Made by a program: the position numbers and the translations under genes. A DNA stretch of 64,000 nt from positions 434,001 through 498,000 of the forward strand of contig NZ_JAPVBL010000003.1 of assembly GCF_026967935.1 (NCBI RefSeq), given 5' to 3'. Below are positions 17,341 through 25,149 of this stretch, in pieces. The notes below the pieces were generated by a model. It was not told where the DNA came from and made no database searches. It saw nothing but the letters and a program-made list of their open reading frames with translations. This DNA is from Modestobacter sp. VKM Ac-2982. GTDB taxonomy: Bacteria; Actinomycetota; Actinomycetes; Mycobacteriales; Geodermatophilaceae. Every line of letters starts with the position of its first letter. Position 1 is the first letter of the stretch.

Positions 17341-17368
17341 GTGCCGCCGTCCTCGTCGGGTGCGGCAC
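17341..17368 (+). other. Inverted repeat after the HAD gene
   Basis: GTGCCGC and GCGGCAC form a 7-bp stem with a 14-base loop, about 65 bases after the HAD stop. It could end transcription from the cobK-HAD pair, but the long loop and lack of a T-run make this weak. Confidence 0.3.
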
Positions 17369-17375
17369 GTCGCTG

Positions 17376-17389
17376 TTGCATCGTTGTAA
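17376..17389 (+). promoter_or_regulatory. Possible LacI-type operator upstream of the GH43 gene
   Basis: TTGCATCGTTGTAA is an imperfect palindrome with a central CG: five of the seven symmetric position pairs are complementary. LacI/GalR regulators, which often control glycoside hydrolases, bind such CG-centred sites. It is unusually AT-rich for this window and lies about 95 bases before the ATG. An additional short dyad (GTGAG-CAGA-CTCAC) follows at about 17395. Confidence 0.4.
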
Positions 17390-17484
17390 AAGAGTGAGCA
17401 GACTCACGCCGTCACCAGCGCCGCACAGCGCCGGTGCCCCAGCGTCCCCAACGGGGTGGACGCCCGCCTGAAGAGAGTCCGCCC

Positions 17485-19392
17485 ATGACCCGTTCCCTCC
17501 TCCGCCGGGCGTGGGTGCCCGCGCTCACGGCAGCCGTGCTGGTCGGCTCAGCAGCGCTCACCGCCCCGGCCGCCGCCGCGCCGACGCCCGCGGGTCCACC
17601 GCTCGTGGCCGGAGCCGACCGCCCCGCGGACCCGATCGCGCACGACCCCACCCTGGTCAAGGAGGGGGACTGGTTCTACCTCGCCGTCACCGGCGACGCC
17701 GCCACCGGCAGCGACTACATCCCGATGAAGCGGTCGAAGGACCTCCGCACCTGGGAGGAGCTGCCGCCGGTCTTCACCGAGCTGCCCGCCGGCGTCCTGG
17801 CCGCCATCGGCGCGACCCCGGCCGACGCGCCGCAGGACGCCTGGGCCCCGGACCTCAGCTGGTCCGGCAGTGAGTGGCGGCTCTACTACTCGGCCTCCCG
17901 CTTCGGCACGACCAACTCCGTGACCGCGCTGGCGACCACGACGTCGCTGGACCCGGCCGACCCTGGCCACGGCTGGGTCGACCGCGGCCCGGTGCTGGAG
18001 AGCGAGGCGGGCAGCGACGAGTACAACGCGATCGACGCCAACCACGTCACCGACGTCGAGGGCGGCGAGTGGCTGACCTTCGGCTCGTTCTTCGGCGGCC
18101 TGAAGATCGTTGCGCTCGACCCGGCGACCGGGGAGCTCGCTGCCGGCGCTCCGGTGCTCCCCCTCGTCGACCGGGGGATCCAGTACAACCCCGTCGAGGG
18201 GCCCTCGATCATCCGCCACGGCGACCACTACTACCTGTTCGCGGCCTTCGACTACTGCTGCCGTGGTGAGGAGAGCGACTATCGGGTGGTCGTCGGCCGG
18301 TCGACGTCCATCACCGGCCCGTACGTGGACCGGGACGGCGTCTCCCTGCTGGAGGGCGGCGGCACCGAGGTGCTGCGGGGCTACAACGAGTTCCAGGGCA
18401 CCGGCCACCCGGACGTGTACTCCGCCGGCGGGGTCGACTACTTCGTCAACCACTACTACGACGCGCTGTCCGACGGCACGCCGCGGCTCAACGTGCGCAC
18501 CCTGTCCTGGTCCGACGGCTGGCCGACGGTCAGCGACCCGGTCAACCCGAGCCGTTCGGCCGGTCACGGCTCGGCCTACGTGCAGGTGGTCCCGCGGGAC
18601 GGTGCCGCGGTCGTGTCCAACGCGACCTGTGGCTACGCCGGGGCCAACCTGGCCCTGGTCGCCGCCTCGTCGACCGACCCCTGCCAGCAGTGGCAGATCG
18701 ACGCACGGGACGCCGCCCAGGTCACCGACGGCAGCGAGACGGGTTCGCGGTTCCAGAACCGGAAGAGCAACATGGCCGCCGACTTCCCCGGCTGCGCGGA
18801 GGCGCAGACCAGCGGCGACGTCGGCCAGTTCGACTGGTTGGGCAACTTCTTCTACAACGTCTGCCAGCGCTGGCTGTTCTCGCCGGCGCCCGACGGCTAC
18901 ACGACGATCTCCTCCATCGCGGGGCGCAACCTCGTGTGGACCGCCGAGGGTCGGACGCCAGGCGCCGACCTGGGCGTGGCGACGCCGACGGGTGCGGCGA
19001 ACCAGCAGTTCCGGTTCCAGCCGGTCGGTGAGGTCCTGCTGGGCAGCACCACCGACCAGACCCGGACCCTGGGTGTGGCCGGGTGCACGGCGGCCAAGGG
19101 CAACGGCAACAAGGTGCGGATGGAGACCCGGGTCTCGGGCTCCTGTCAGACCTGGACGGTGACCTCCGCCGGCGGCGCCGGCTACACGGTCACCAACGCC
19201 GCCACCGGCTCGGTGCTCGCCTCGACGTCCTGCACCACCGGCAGTGCCCCGGCGCGGCTCCGGCTGCTCCCGGCGAAGAGGGCGGGCAAGGCGGGCGAGT
19301 GCGGCACCTGGACGCTCGTCCCGGGCGACGACGGCACGTGGTCGCTGGCCACGGCCGGGACCACCCAGGAGGTCCGGCTGCTCATCCCCTGA
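17485..19392 (+). CDS. Secreted GH43 arabinanase-like enzyme with C-terminal QxW lectin-like region
   Basis: A 635-residue secreted protein. Residues 1-32 are a signal peptide (RRAW, hydrophobic core, then AAAAP). Residues 45-370 are a five-bladed propeller of glycoside hydrolase family 43. Likely catalytic residues lie in HDPTL (Asp54), EYNAIDANHV and VEGPSIIRHGDHYYLF, with GTGHPDVYSAGG also typical of arabinan endo-1,5-alpha-L-arabinosidases. From about residue 400 the sequence has ricin-like QxW motifs (CQQWQ, CQRWLF, NQQFRF, CQTWTV), probably carbohydrate binding. It would degrade plant arabinan outside the cell. It stands alone; no sugar transporter or LacI gene is adjacent. ATG 17485 follows a purine-rich AAGAGAG. 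Confidence 0.85.
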   Translation: MTRSLLRRAWVPALTAAVLVGSAALTAPAAAAPTPAGPPLVAGADRPADPIAHDPTLVKEGDWFYLAVTGDAATGSDYIPMKRSKDLRTWEELPPVFTELPAGVLAAIGATPADAPQDAWAPDLSWSGSEWRLYYSASRFGTTNSVTALATTTSLDPADPGHGWVDRGPVLESEAGSDEYNAIDANHVTDVEGGEWLTFGSFFGGLKIVALDPATGELAAGAPVLPLVDRGIQYNPVEGPSIIRHGDHYYLFAAFDYCCRGEESDYRVVVGRSTSITGPYVDRDGVSLLEGGGTEVLRGYNEFQGTGHPDVYSAGGVDYFVNHYYDALSDGTPRLNVRTLSWSDGWPTVSDPVNPSRSAGHGSAYVQVVPRDGAAVVSNATCGYAGANLALVAASSTDPCQQWQIDARDAAQVTDGSETGSRFQNRKSNMAADFPGCAEAQTSGDVGQFDWLGNFFYNVCQRWLFSPAPDGYTTISSIAGRNLVWTAEGRTPGADLGVATPTGAANQQFRFQPVGEVLLGSTTDQTRTLGVAGCTAAKGNGNKVRMETRVSGSCQTWTVTSAGGAGYTVTNAATGSVLASTSCTTGSAPARLRLLPAKRAGKAGECGTWTLVPGDDGTWSLATAGTTQEVRLLIP

Positions 19393-19484
19393 CCGACCCC
19401 GCTGCACCATCCGGCGGCCGGTGTCCCCTCGCGGGGCGCCGGCCGCCGTCGTCACCCGGTGCCGACGCACGGACGACGGTGACC

Positions 19485-19886
19485 ATGGCGGACGTCCGTT
19501 CGGAGCCGGCCCCGGTCCGGCTCCGAACGGTGTCGAAGACGCGGCAGCGGGACTACCGTCCGCTCATGGTGGTCGTCCTGGGCGGTGTCCTAGTGCTGAT
19601 CGGCGTGGCTCTCGCGGTCCAGCAGGCCCAGCGGGCGACGAGCGCGGCGGGGCGGCCACTGCGGCTGAAGGAGGCCTCGGCGGAGCTGCCGGACCCCTAC
19701 CGTCGCTGGTCCAGCGTCGGCATCGCCGCGGCGTTGTTCTCCGGCGCCCTGCTCCTCGGGCACGGGCAGCCCCGGTGGCTGCACTACGTGCTCGTGGTGG
19801 GGGTCGCGGTGCTCACCCTGGTCGTGCAGGCGGTGGCCCTCCGGCTGGTGGCACCGAGCCACGACCCGGGCGGCGTCGCGGGCTGA
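19485..19886 (+). CDS. Small membrane protein with three helices
   Basis: A 133-residue protein with a basic N-terminus of about 25 residues and three hydrophobic segments: LMVVVLGGVLVLIGVALAV, a middle one around WSSVGIAAALFSGALLLG, and LHYVLVVGVAVLTLVVQAVAL. The first and second are joined by a polar loop (GRPLRLKEASAELPDPYR). I recognise no family. ATG 19485 is used; GTG 19479 is nearly equivalent. It lies after the GH43 gene with about 90 bases between, so it is probably a separate unit. Confidence 0.55.
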   Translation: MADVRSEPAPVRLRTVSKTRQRDYRPLMVVVLGGVLVLIGVALAVQQAQRATSAAGRPLRLKEASAELPDPYRRWSSVGIAAALFSGALLLGHGQPRWLHYVLVVGVAVLTLVVQAVALRLVAPSHDPGGVAG

Positions 19887-19963
19887 CACCCGGTCGGCCG
19901 GGCCTCCCGCCACGGACCGTCGGACCCACGGTGCACAGTGGGAGGCGACGGAGGTGGTGCGCA

Positions 19964-20425
19964 GTGCTGGGAGAACCGCGGGCGGTCGACCTCGACCCGC
20001 TGGACCTGGAGAGCGCGCTGCTGCGCGCTGCGGTCGGTGACTACGCGGCCGAGGCGGCGGTGCTGCTGCTGGCCGACTCCGGCCACTGGCTGCCCCGGTT
20101 GCAGGTGGCCGGCCTGATCGCCATCGCGCTCGACGCCGACGCGGCCGACGGTGGGCCGTGGGCGGCCGTCCAGTGGGCCGACCTGGACGACGCGCTCCGG
20201 TCGGGCGTGATCGGCGGCAGCGGCGGGCAGTTGCGGCTGCTGCGGGCGGCGGCGAGCCTCGCTGAGGGCCAGCCGCTCGACCTGGCCGACCTGACCGCGG
20301 GGCTCGACCGCGCGGAGCTGGTCCTCCTGCTGGCTGCCCTGTCCCACGCAGCCGGCAGCCACGAGCACGACGACGGCGACGGCGCCTCGGTCGGCCCGGT
20401 CGTGCCCTGGCCGCTGCGCGACTGA
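19964..20425 (+). CDS. Hypothetical soluble helical protein
   Basis: A 153-residue acidic, Ala/Leu-rich protein starting at GTG 19964, with a purine-rich GGAGG about ten bases upstream. The sequence (LESALLRAAVGDYAAEAAVLLL to VQWADLDDALRSGVIGGSGGQ and AELVLLLAALSHAAG) predicts an all-helical bundle with no membrane segment, and the His/Asp tail (HEHDDGDG) is acidic. I recognise no family. Similar uncharacterised proteins are common in high-GC actinobacteria. It lies directly upstream of the dynamin-like pair, 56 bases away, and could be co-transcribed. Confidence 0.65.
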   Translation: MLGEPRAVDLDPLDLESALLRAAVGDYAAEAAVLLLADSGHWLPRLQVAGLIAIALDADAADGGPWAAVQWADLDDALRSGVIGGSGGQLRLLRAAASLAEGQPLDLADLTAGLDRAELVLLLAALSHAAGSHEHDDGDGASVGPVVPWPLRD

Positions 20426-20481
20426 CCGGGCCTCACCCGGCCGAGGGGTGGGCGGTCGGCGTCCCGGGCAAGATCCCCGGC

Positions 20482-22182
20482 ATGACCACCCCGCTCGGGC
20501 TGCCCGACGCCCTGCAGCAGCTGCGCGACCGGGTCGCGGCGGCACCGCTCGGCCTGGCCGTCCCGGGCCGGGACGCTGCCGCCCGCACCGCCCGCTCGGT
20601 CGTCGACCAGGTCGACGACTACCTGCTGCCCCGGCTGCGCGACCTGGACGCCCCGCTGCTCACCGTGGTCGGTGGCTCGACCGGCGCCGGCAAGTCCACC
20701 CTGGTCAACAGCGTGCTGGGCGCCCGGGTCACCACCCCCGGCGTGCTCCGCCCGACGACCCGCGCCCCGGTGCTCGTCTGCGCTCCCGCCGACCGGGCCG
20801 CGTTCGCCGGTGACCGGGTGCTGCCCGGGCTGACCCGCACCACCGGCGGGGAGGCCGGCCCCGGCGGGCTGCAGCTCGTCGTCTCCGAGGCGCTGCCGGC
20901 CGGGCTCGCCCTGGTCGACGCTCCGGACGTCGACTCGGTGGTCGAGGCCAACCGCGATCTGGCCGGGCAGCTGCTGGCCGCGGCCGACCTATGGGTCTTC
21001 GTGACGACGGCGGCCCGCTACGCCGACGCCGTCCCCTGGGACCTGCTGCGGACGGCTCAGGAGCGGGGGACGGCGCTGGCCATCGTGCTGGACCGGGTGC
21101 CGCCCGAGGCGGTGGTCGAGGTCGCCGACGACCTGGCCGGGATGCTGCGCCGGGCCCGCCTGGAGGGGGCCCGGCTGTTCGTGATCGAGGAGCGCCCGCT
21201 GGCCGACGGGTTCCTGCCCGAGGACCAGGTCGTGCCACTGCGCGAGTGGCTGCACGCGCTCGCCGCCGACGCCGAGCAGCGGGCCGCGGTCATCCGGCAG
21301 ACCCTGGCCGGGGCGCTGGAGAGCATGCACGACCGGGTCGACGTCGTCGTCGCCGGCGTCGCCGAGCAGGCGGTCGCCGCCGAGGCGCTGCAGGCCGCTG
21401 CGGACGCCTCCTACGCCCGGGCGCGGGCGGCAGTCCACGAGGCGGTCGGCAACGGCAGCCTGCTGCGCGGGGAGGTGCTCGCCCGCTGGCAGGAGTTCGT
21501 CGGCACGGGGGAGTGGATGCGCAGCCTGCAGGGGCACGTGGGCCGGCTGCGCGACCGGGTCACCGCCGCCTTCGCTGGCCGCAACAACCCCGCCGACGAC
21601 CTGGCCGGTGCCCTGGAGTCCGGGGTCGAGCTGCTGCTGCGGGCCGAGGCCGACCGGGCCGCGGAGAAGACGGTCACCAGCTGGCGCACCCTGCCCGGCG
21701 GGATCGCCCTGCTCGACGGCCGGGAGATCGAGCTGGACGGCGTCTCGCCGTCGTTCGCGGGCGCCTCCGCCGACGAGGTGCGCGACTGGCAGGGCACCGT
21801 GCTGGAGCTGGTGCGCAGCGAGGGTGCGGGCAAGCGGTCGCGGGCCCGGCTGCTGTCCTGGGGGGTCAACGGCGCGGGGGCGGTGGTGATGGTCGCCGTC
21901 TTCGCCTCCACCGCCGGGTTGTCGGGTGCGGAGGTGGCCATCGCCGGTGGCACGACCGCGGTGGGCCAGCGGGTCCTGGAGGCGGTGTTCGGGGACGCTG
22001 CGGTGCGCGAGCTGGCCGCCCGGGCCCGGGCCGACCTGGACGCCCGCGCCGACCGGCTGCTGCACGCCGAGCAGCGGCGTTTCGACGTGCTGCTCGCCGA
22101 CGCCGCCCCGGCGCCGGGCGCCGACGCCGAGCTCCGGTCGGCCGCGCAGACGCTGGCTGCCGCCCAGGGAGCGGGCGCGTGA
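20482..22182 (+). CDS. Dynamin-like GTPase (first of a pair)
   Basis: A 566-residue GTPase of the dynamin-like superfamily. The G1 loop, GGSTGAGKSTLVNSVLG, is near residue 65; the G2 Thr lies in the LRPTTRAP region, and G3 is VDAPDVDSV. Long helical segments follow, as expected for a stalk, with a hydrophobic patch near residues 465-485 (GAGAVVMVAVFASTAGLSGAE) that may touch membrane. Tandem dynamin-like genes in actinobacteria include Streptomyces dynA/dynB, which act at sporulation septa, and mycobacterial iniA/iniC. I infer a role in membrane remodelling or division. Its stop overlaps the GTG of the second GTPase. Confidence 0.82.
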   Translation: MTTPLGLPDALQQLRDRVAAAPLGLAVPGRDAAARTARSVVDQVDDYLLPRLRDLDAPLLTVVGGSTGAGKSTLVNSVLGARVTTPGVLRPTTRAPVLVCAPADRAAFAGDRVLPGLTRTTGGEAGPGGLQLVVSEALPAGLALVDAPDVDSVVEANRDLAGQLLAAADLWVFVTTAARYADAVPWDLLRTAQERGTALAIVLDRVPPEAVVEVADDLAGMLRRARLEGARLFVIEERPLADGFLPEDQVVPLREWLHALAADAEQRAAVIRQTLAGALESMHDRVDVVVAGVAEQAVAAEALQAAADASYARARAAVHEAVGNGSLLRGEVLARWQEFVGTGEWMRSLQGHVGRLRDRVTAAFAGRNNPADDLAGALESGVELLLRAEADRAAEKTVTSWRTLPGGIALLDGREIELDGVSPSFAGASADEVRDWQGTVLELVRSEGAGKRSRARLLSWGVNGAGAVVMVAVFASTAGLSGAEVAIAGGTTAVGQRVLEAVFGDAAVRELAARARADLDARADRLLHAEQRRFDVLLADAAPAPGADAELRSAAQTLAAAQGAGA

Positions 22183-23771
22183 GGCTCGGGCGGCGCGGCG
22201 AGCTGTCCCTGACCGACCGGCTGGCTGCGCTCCGCGAGGCGATCGAGGTCGCCGAGGAGCGGCTGGAGGTGCCCGAGGTGGCCAGCGCCCGCACGCTGCT
22301 GGCCAAGGCCGGCGCCCGGGAGGCGCTCGGTGACGCCACCGTCGTGGCGCTCGCCGGGGCGACCGGCAGCGGGAAGTCCACCCTCTTCAACGCGCTCAGC
22401 GGCAGCGAGGTGAGCACCCCGGGCGTGCGCCGTCCGACCACCGGGGTGGCGCACGCCAGCGTGTGGGGCCCGGACGGCGCGGACCGGCTGCTCGACTGGC
22501 TGCAGGTCCCTCGCCGGCACCGGGTCGAGGCGGGTGACGCCGCGCTCGACGGGCTGGTGCTGCTCGACCTGCCCGACCACGACAGCGTCCGGCTGGAGAA
22601 CCGGCTCGAGGTCGACCGGCTGGTGGAGCTGGTCGACGTGCTCGTGTGGGTGCTGGACCCGCAGAAGTACGCCGACGCGGCGGTGCACTCGCAGTACCTG
22701 GCGCCGCTGGCCGGGCACGCGGGCGTGCTGGTCGTGGTGCTGAACCAGGTCGACCGGCTCGACGAGCCGGCCGCCCGCGCCTGCCTGGCCGACCTCCGCG
22801 GCCTGCTGGACCGGGAGGGCCTGGGGGCGACCCCGGTGCTGCCCACCGCGGCCCGCACCGGTGCCGGCCTGCCCGAGCTGCGGGCCGAGCTGGGCCGCCG
22901 GGTCGCCGCGCGCCGGGCCGCCACCGACCGACTGGCCGCCGATGCCCGCGCCGCAGCCGGTGCGCTCGCCCAGCACTGCGCGCCCGACGCCGGCCCCGAC
23001 CGCAGCCGGGACCCCGACGAGTGGGCGGGGCTGACCGAGGCGCTCGCCGACGCCGCCGGCGTGCCGGCCGTGGTCGGCGCCGTGGAGCGCTCGGCCCGCC
23101 GCCGCGGTGCCGCGCACACCGGGTGGCCGGTGCTGCGCTGGACGGGCAAGCTCCGGGCCGACCCGCTGGGCCGGCTGCACCTGGGCAACGAGGCGGCACG
23201 CAGCTCGCTGCCCCCGGCCGGCGCCGTGCAGCAGGCCGCACTGGTCGCGGCGCTGCGCCGGGCACGGGACGCCGCCGGGCAGGGGCTGCCGCAGGCCTGG
23301 CGGGACGAGCTCCGCCGCACCGCCGAGTTCTCCGAGGAGCGGCTGGCCGACCGGCTGGACCGGGCGGTCACCGGCACCGACCTCGGCCCGGACCGCACGC
23401 CGCTGTGGCAGCGGGCGGTCGGCGGGCTGCAGTGGCTGCTCGTGCTGACCGCGCTGGCCGGCGCGCTGTGGCTGCTCGGCCTGGTCGGCCTGGGGCTGCT
23501 CCAGCTGGACGACGTCGTCCCGCTGCCCCGGGTGGAGGGCATCCCGCTGCCGACGCTGCTGCTGGCCGGTGGCCTGCTCGCCGGGCTGTTGCTGGCGCTG
23601 CTGGCCCGGCCGCTGGTGCACGCCGGCGCGCGGAGACGAGCCAGACAGGTGCGGCGGCGGCTGCTGGACCGGGTCGGTGAGGTGACCGACGAGGAGGTGG
23701 TCGGGCCGCTCACCGAGGCGCGCGAGGACCACTCCCGGTTCTGCGCGGCGGTGACCCGCGCCGGCAGCTGA
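22179..23771 (+). CDS. Dynamin-like GTPase with membrane helices (second of a pair)
   Basis: A 530-residue partner. The GTPase motifs are G1 AGATGSGKSTLFNALSG near residue 60, G3 LLDLPDHDSV and G4 VLNQVDRLD. The C-terminal third carries two membrane helices (LLVLTALAGALWLLGLVGLGLL and LPTLLLAGGLLAGLLLALLA) separated by about 20 residues, then a basic tail. The membrane-anchored second member fits a DynB-type role, recruiting the soluble partner to membranes. GTG 22179 overlaps the preceding TGA. A strong inverted repeat follows the stop and probably ends transcription of both this and the convergent MFS gene. Confidence 0.82.
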   Translation: MRLGRRGELSLTDRLAALREAIEVAEERLEVPEVASARTLLAKAGAREALGDATVVALAGATGSGKSTLFNALSGSEVSTPGVRRPTTGVAHASVWGPDGADRLLDWLQVPRRHRVEAGDAALDGLVLLDLPDHDSVRLENRLEVDRLVELVDVLVWVLDPQKYADAAVHSQYLAPLAGHAGVLVVVLNQVDRLDEPAARACLADLRGLLDREGLGATPVLPTAARTGAGLPELRAELGRRVAARRAATDRLAADARAAAGALAQHCAPDAGPDRSRDPDEWAGLTEALADAAGVPAVVGAVERSARRRGAAHTGWPVLRWTGKLRADPLGRLHLGNEAARSSLPPAGAVQQAALVAALRRARDAAGQGLPQAWRDELRRTAEFSEERLADRLDRAVTGTDLGPDRTPLWQRAVGGLQWLLVLTALAGALWLLGLVGLGLLQLDDVVPLPRVEGIPLPTLLLAGGLLAGLLLALLARPLVHAGARRRARQVRRRLLDRVGEVTDEEVVGPLTEAREDHSRFCAAVTRAGS

Positions 23772-23782
23772 ACCGGGGCCCT

Positions 23783-23833
23783 CCGAGTGCTTGTGCTCTG
23801 CTCACTCCTGGTGAGCAGAGCACAAGCACTCGG
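23783..23833. repeat. Perfect 23-bp stem hairpin, copy 1 of a palindromic repeat
   Basis: Bases 23783-23805 pair without mismatch to 23811-23833 around a 5-base loop (TCCTG). The inner part reads GTGCTCTGCTCAC and its complement GTGAGCAGAGCAC. The same inner 13 bases, also with a 5-base loop, recur at 48290-48320. It lies between two convergent genes and could end transcription in both directions. Confidence 0.9.
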
Positions 23834-23841
23834 CACCAGGC

Positions 23842-25092
23842 TCAGTCGAGCGCGGCGGCGGGAGCCCGGTGCGTGGGCTCCGGGACAGGAGCGGCGGGAC
23901 GGCGGGCGTGCAGGGTCAGGCCGCCCACCGCCAGCAGGGCCAGCACGATGACCGCGACGCCGTAGACCTGCGCCGTCCGCTCCAGGCCGACGTGCCCGGC
24001 CGCCACCCCCGCGGCGATCGCCGGCACGCTGAACGCGAGGTAGCTGGCGGTGAAGACCGCGGACAGCAGGGCGGCCCGCTGGCCGGGGGCCACGCCCTGG
24101 GTGACGGTGGCCATCGCACCCAGGAAGGCGGTGCCGAAGCCGAAGCCGGAGACGACCGCCGCGACGAAGAACAGCGACAGGGAGCCGGTGGTCAGCGCGG
24201 TCACGGTGCCGGCCACCCCGACGGCGAAGACCAGGGCGCCGACGACCATCGAGCGGGCGGGCGCGACGGTGCGCATCGAGAGCGACCCGACCAGACCGGT
24301 GCCGTTGAGCGCGAGGATGACCAGGCTGCCGACGACGTGGTCCTGCACGTCGAAGACGCCGGCCACCAGCGACGGGCCGAGCGAGGCGTAGAGCCCGCCC
24401 AGCGCCCAGGTGGCGACCAGGCAGGGCAGGACGACGACGAACGCGCGGCGCTGCGAGGCCGGCACCTGCACGCTGGGCCGCAGCGACCGCGCCGCGCCGG
24501 GCAGCCGGGGGGAGGACTCCGGCAGGAACACCCAGACCCCGGCGGCGGCGGCCACGCACAGCACGGTGAGGACGCCGAAGACCCAGCTGGTCGGCGCGGG
24601 CAGGAACTCGACCGCCAGCCCGGCGCTCACCGCGCCGACGGAGAGCCCCACCGCGGGGGACGCCGAGTTGACCAGGGCCCCCAGCGGCCGGTCCGGGCGC
24701 TGCAGGTCCAGCAGTGCCGCGCCGAACGCGCCGGTCAGCGCCCCGGTGGCCAGCCCCTGGACGATGCGGGCGAGCAGCAGCCACCCGACCCCGTCGGCGG
24801 TCAGGAACAGCACCATCGAGACGGCCTCGAGCAGCAGCGCGGCGGCGAGCACCGGGCGGCGCCCCACGTGGTCCGACAGCGCCCCGACCACCAGCAGCGA
24901 CAGCAGCAGGGCGAAGGCATACACGCCGAAGACGACGGTGATCAGGCCCGAGCCGAAGCCGAACTCCTCCGCGTAGACCCGGTAGAGCGGTGAGGGCACC
25001 CCGGAGGCGGCGAGCATCAGGGTCAGCAGCACCGCCACCGACCAGAAGGCGGCGGGGCGGGAGAGCTCACGGCGCGGCACGAACCGGTGCAA
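23842..25092 (-). CDS. Major facilitator superfamily transporter
   Basis: A 416-residue, 12-helix MFS protein. The loop 2-3 signature is GALSDHVGRRPVLA, and motif-like sequence occurs after helix 4 (LLLARIVQGLATGALTGAFG). The pattern ASGVPSPLYRVYAEEFGFG at the N-terminus recurs in actinobacterial drug and metabolite exporters. The substrate is unknown. It starts at TTG 25092, with AGGAGGGG 11 bases upstream; GTG 25080 is an alternative. It is convergent with the GTPase gene and follows cobIJ on the same strand, separated by the 30-base palindrome. Confidence 0.82.
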   Translation of the reverse strand: MHRFVPRRELSRPAAFWSVAVLLTLMLAASGVPSPLYRVYAEEFGFGSGLITVVFGVYAFALLLSLLVVGALSDHVGRRPVLAAALLLEAVSMVLFLTADGVGWLLLARIVQGLATGALTGAFGAALLDLQRPDRPLGALVNSASPAVGLSVGAVSAGLAVEFLPAPTSWVFGVLTVLCVAAAAGVWVFLPESSPRLPGAARSLRPSVQVPASQRRAFVVVLPCLVATWALGGLYASLGPSLVAGVFDVQDHVVGSLVILALNGTGLVGSLSMRTVAPARSMVVGALVFAVGVAGTVTALTTGSLSLFFVAAVVSGFGFGTAFLGAMATVTQGVAPGQRAALLSAVFTASYLAFSVPAIAAGVAAGHVGLERTAQVYGVAVIVLALLAVGGLTLHARRPAAPVPEPTHRAPAAALD

Positions 25093-25119
25093 GCCGCAAC
25101 GAGCCCCTCCTGTTCCGCC

Positions 25120-25149
25120 GAGGGGCCGAAGTCGCGACTTCGGCCCCTC
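25120..25149. repeat. Perfect 30-bp palindrome, copy 1 (3' end of cobIJ)
   Basis: The 30 bases are identical to their own reverse complement: GAGGGGCCGAAGTCG followed by its complement. The last bases supply part of the cobIJ stop codon, since the minus strand reads GCC TGA GGGG. Copies 2 and 3 lie at 26655-26684 and 27781-27810. Confidence 0.92.

Noticed and set aside
21866..24784. A 972-codon minus-strand frame over the second dynamin-like gene.
   Set aside because: It is antisense to a strongly supported GTPase and to part of the MFS gene, and consists of low-complexity Arg/Ala/Ser sequence.
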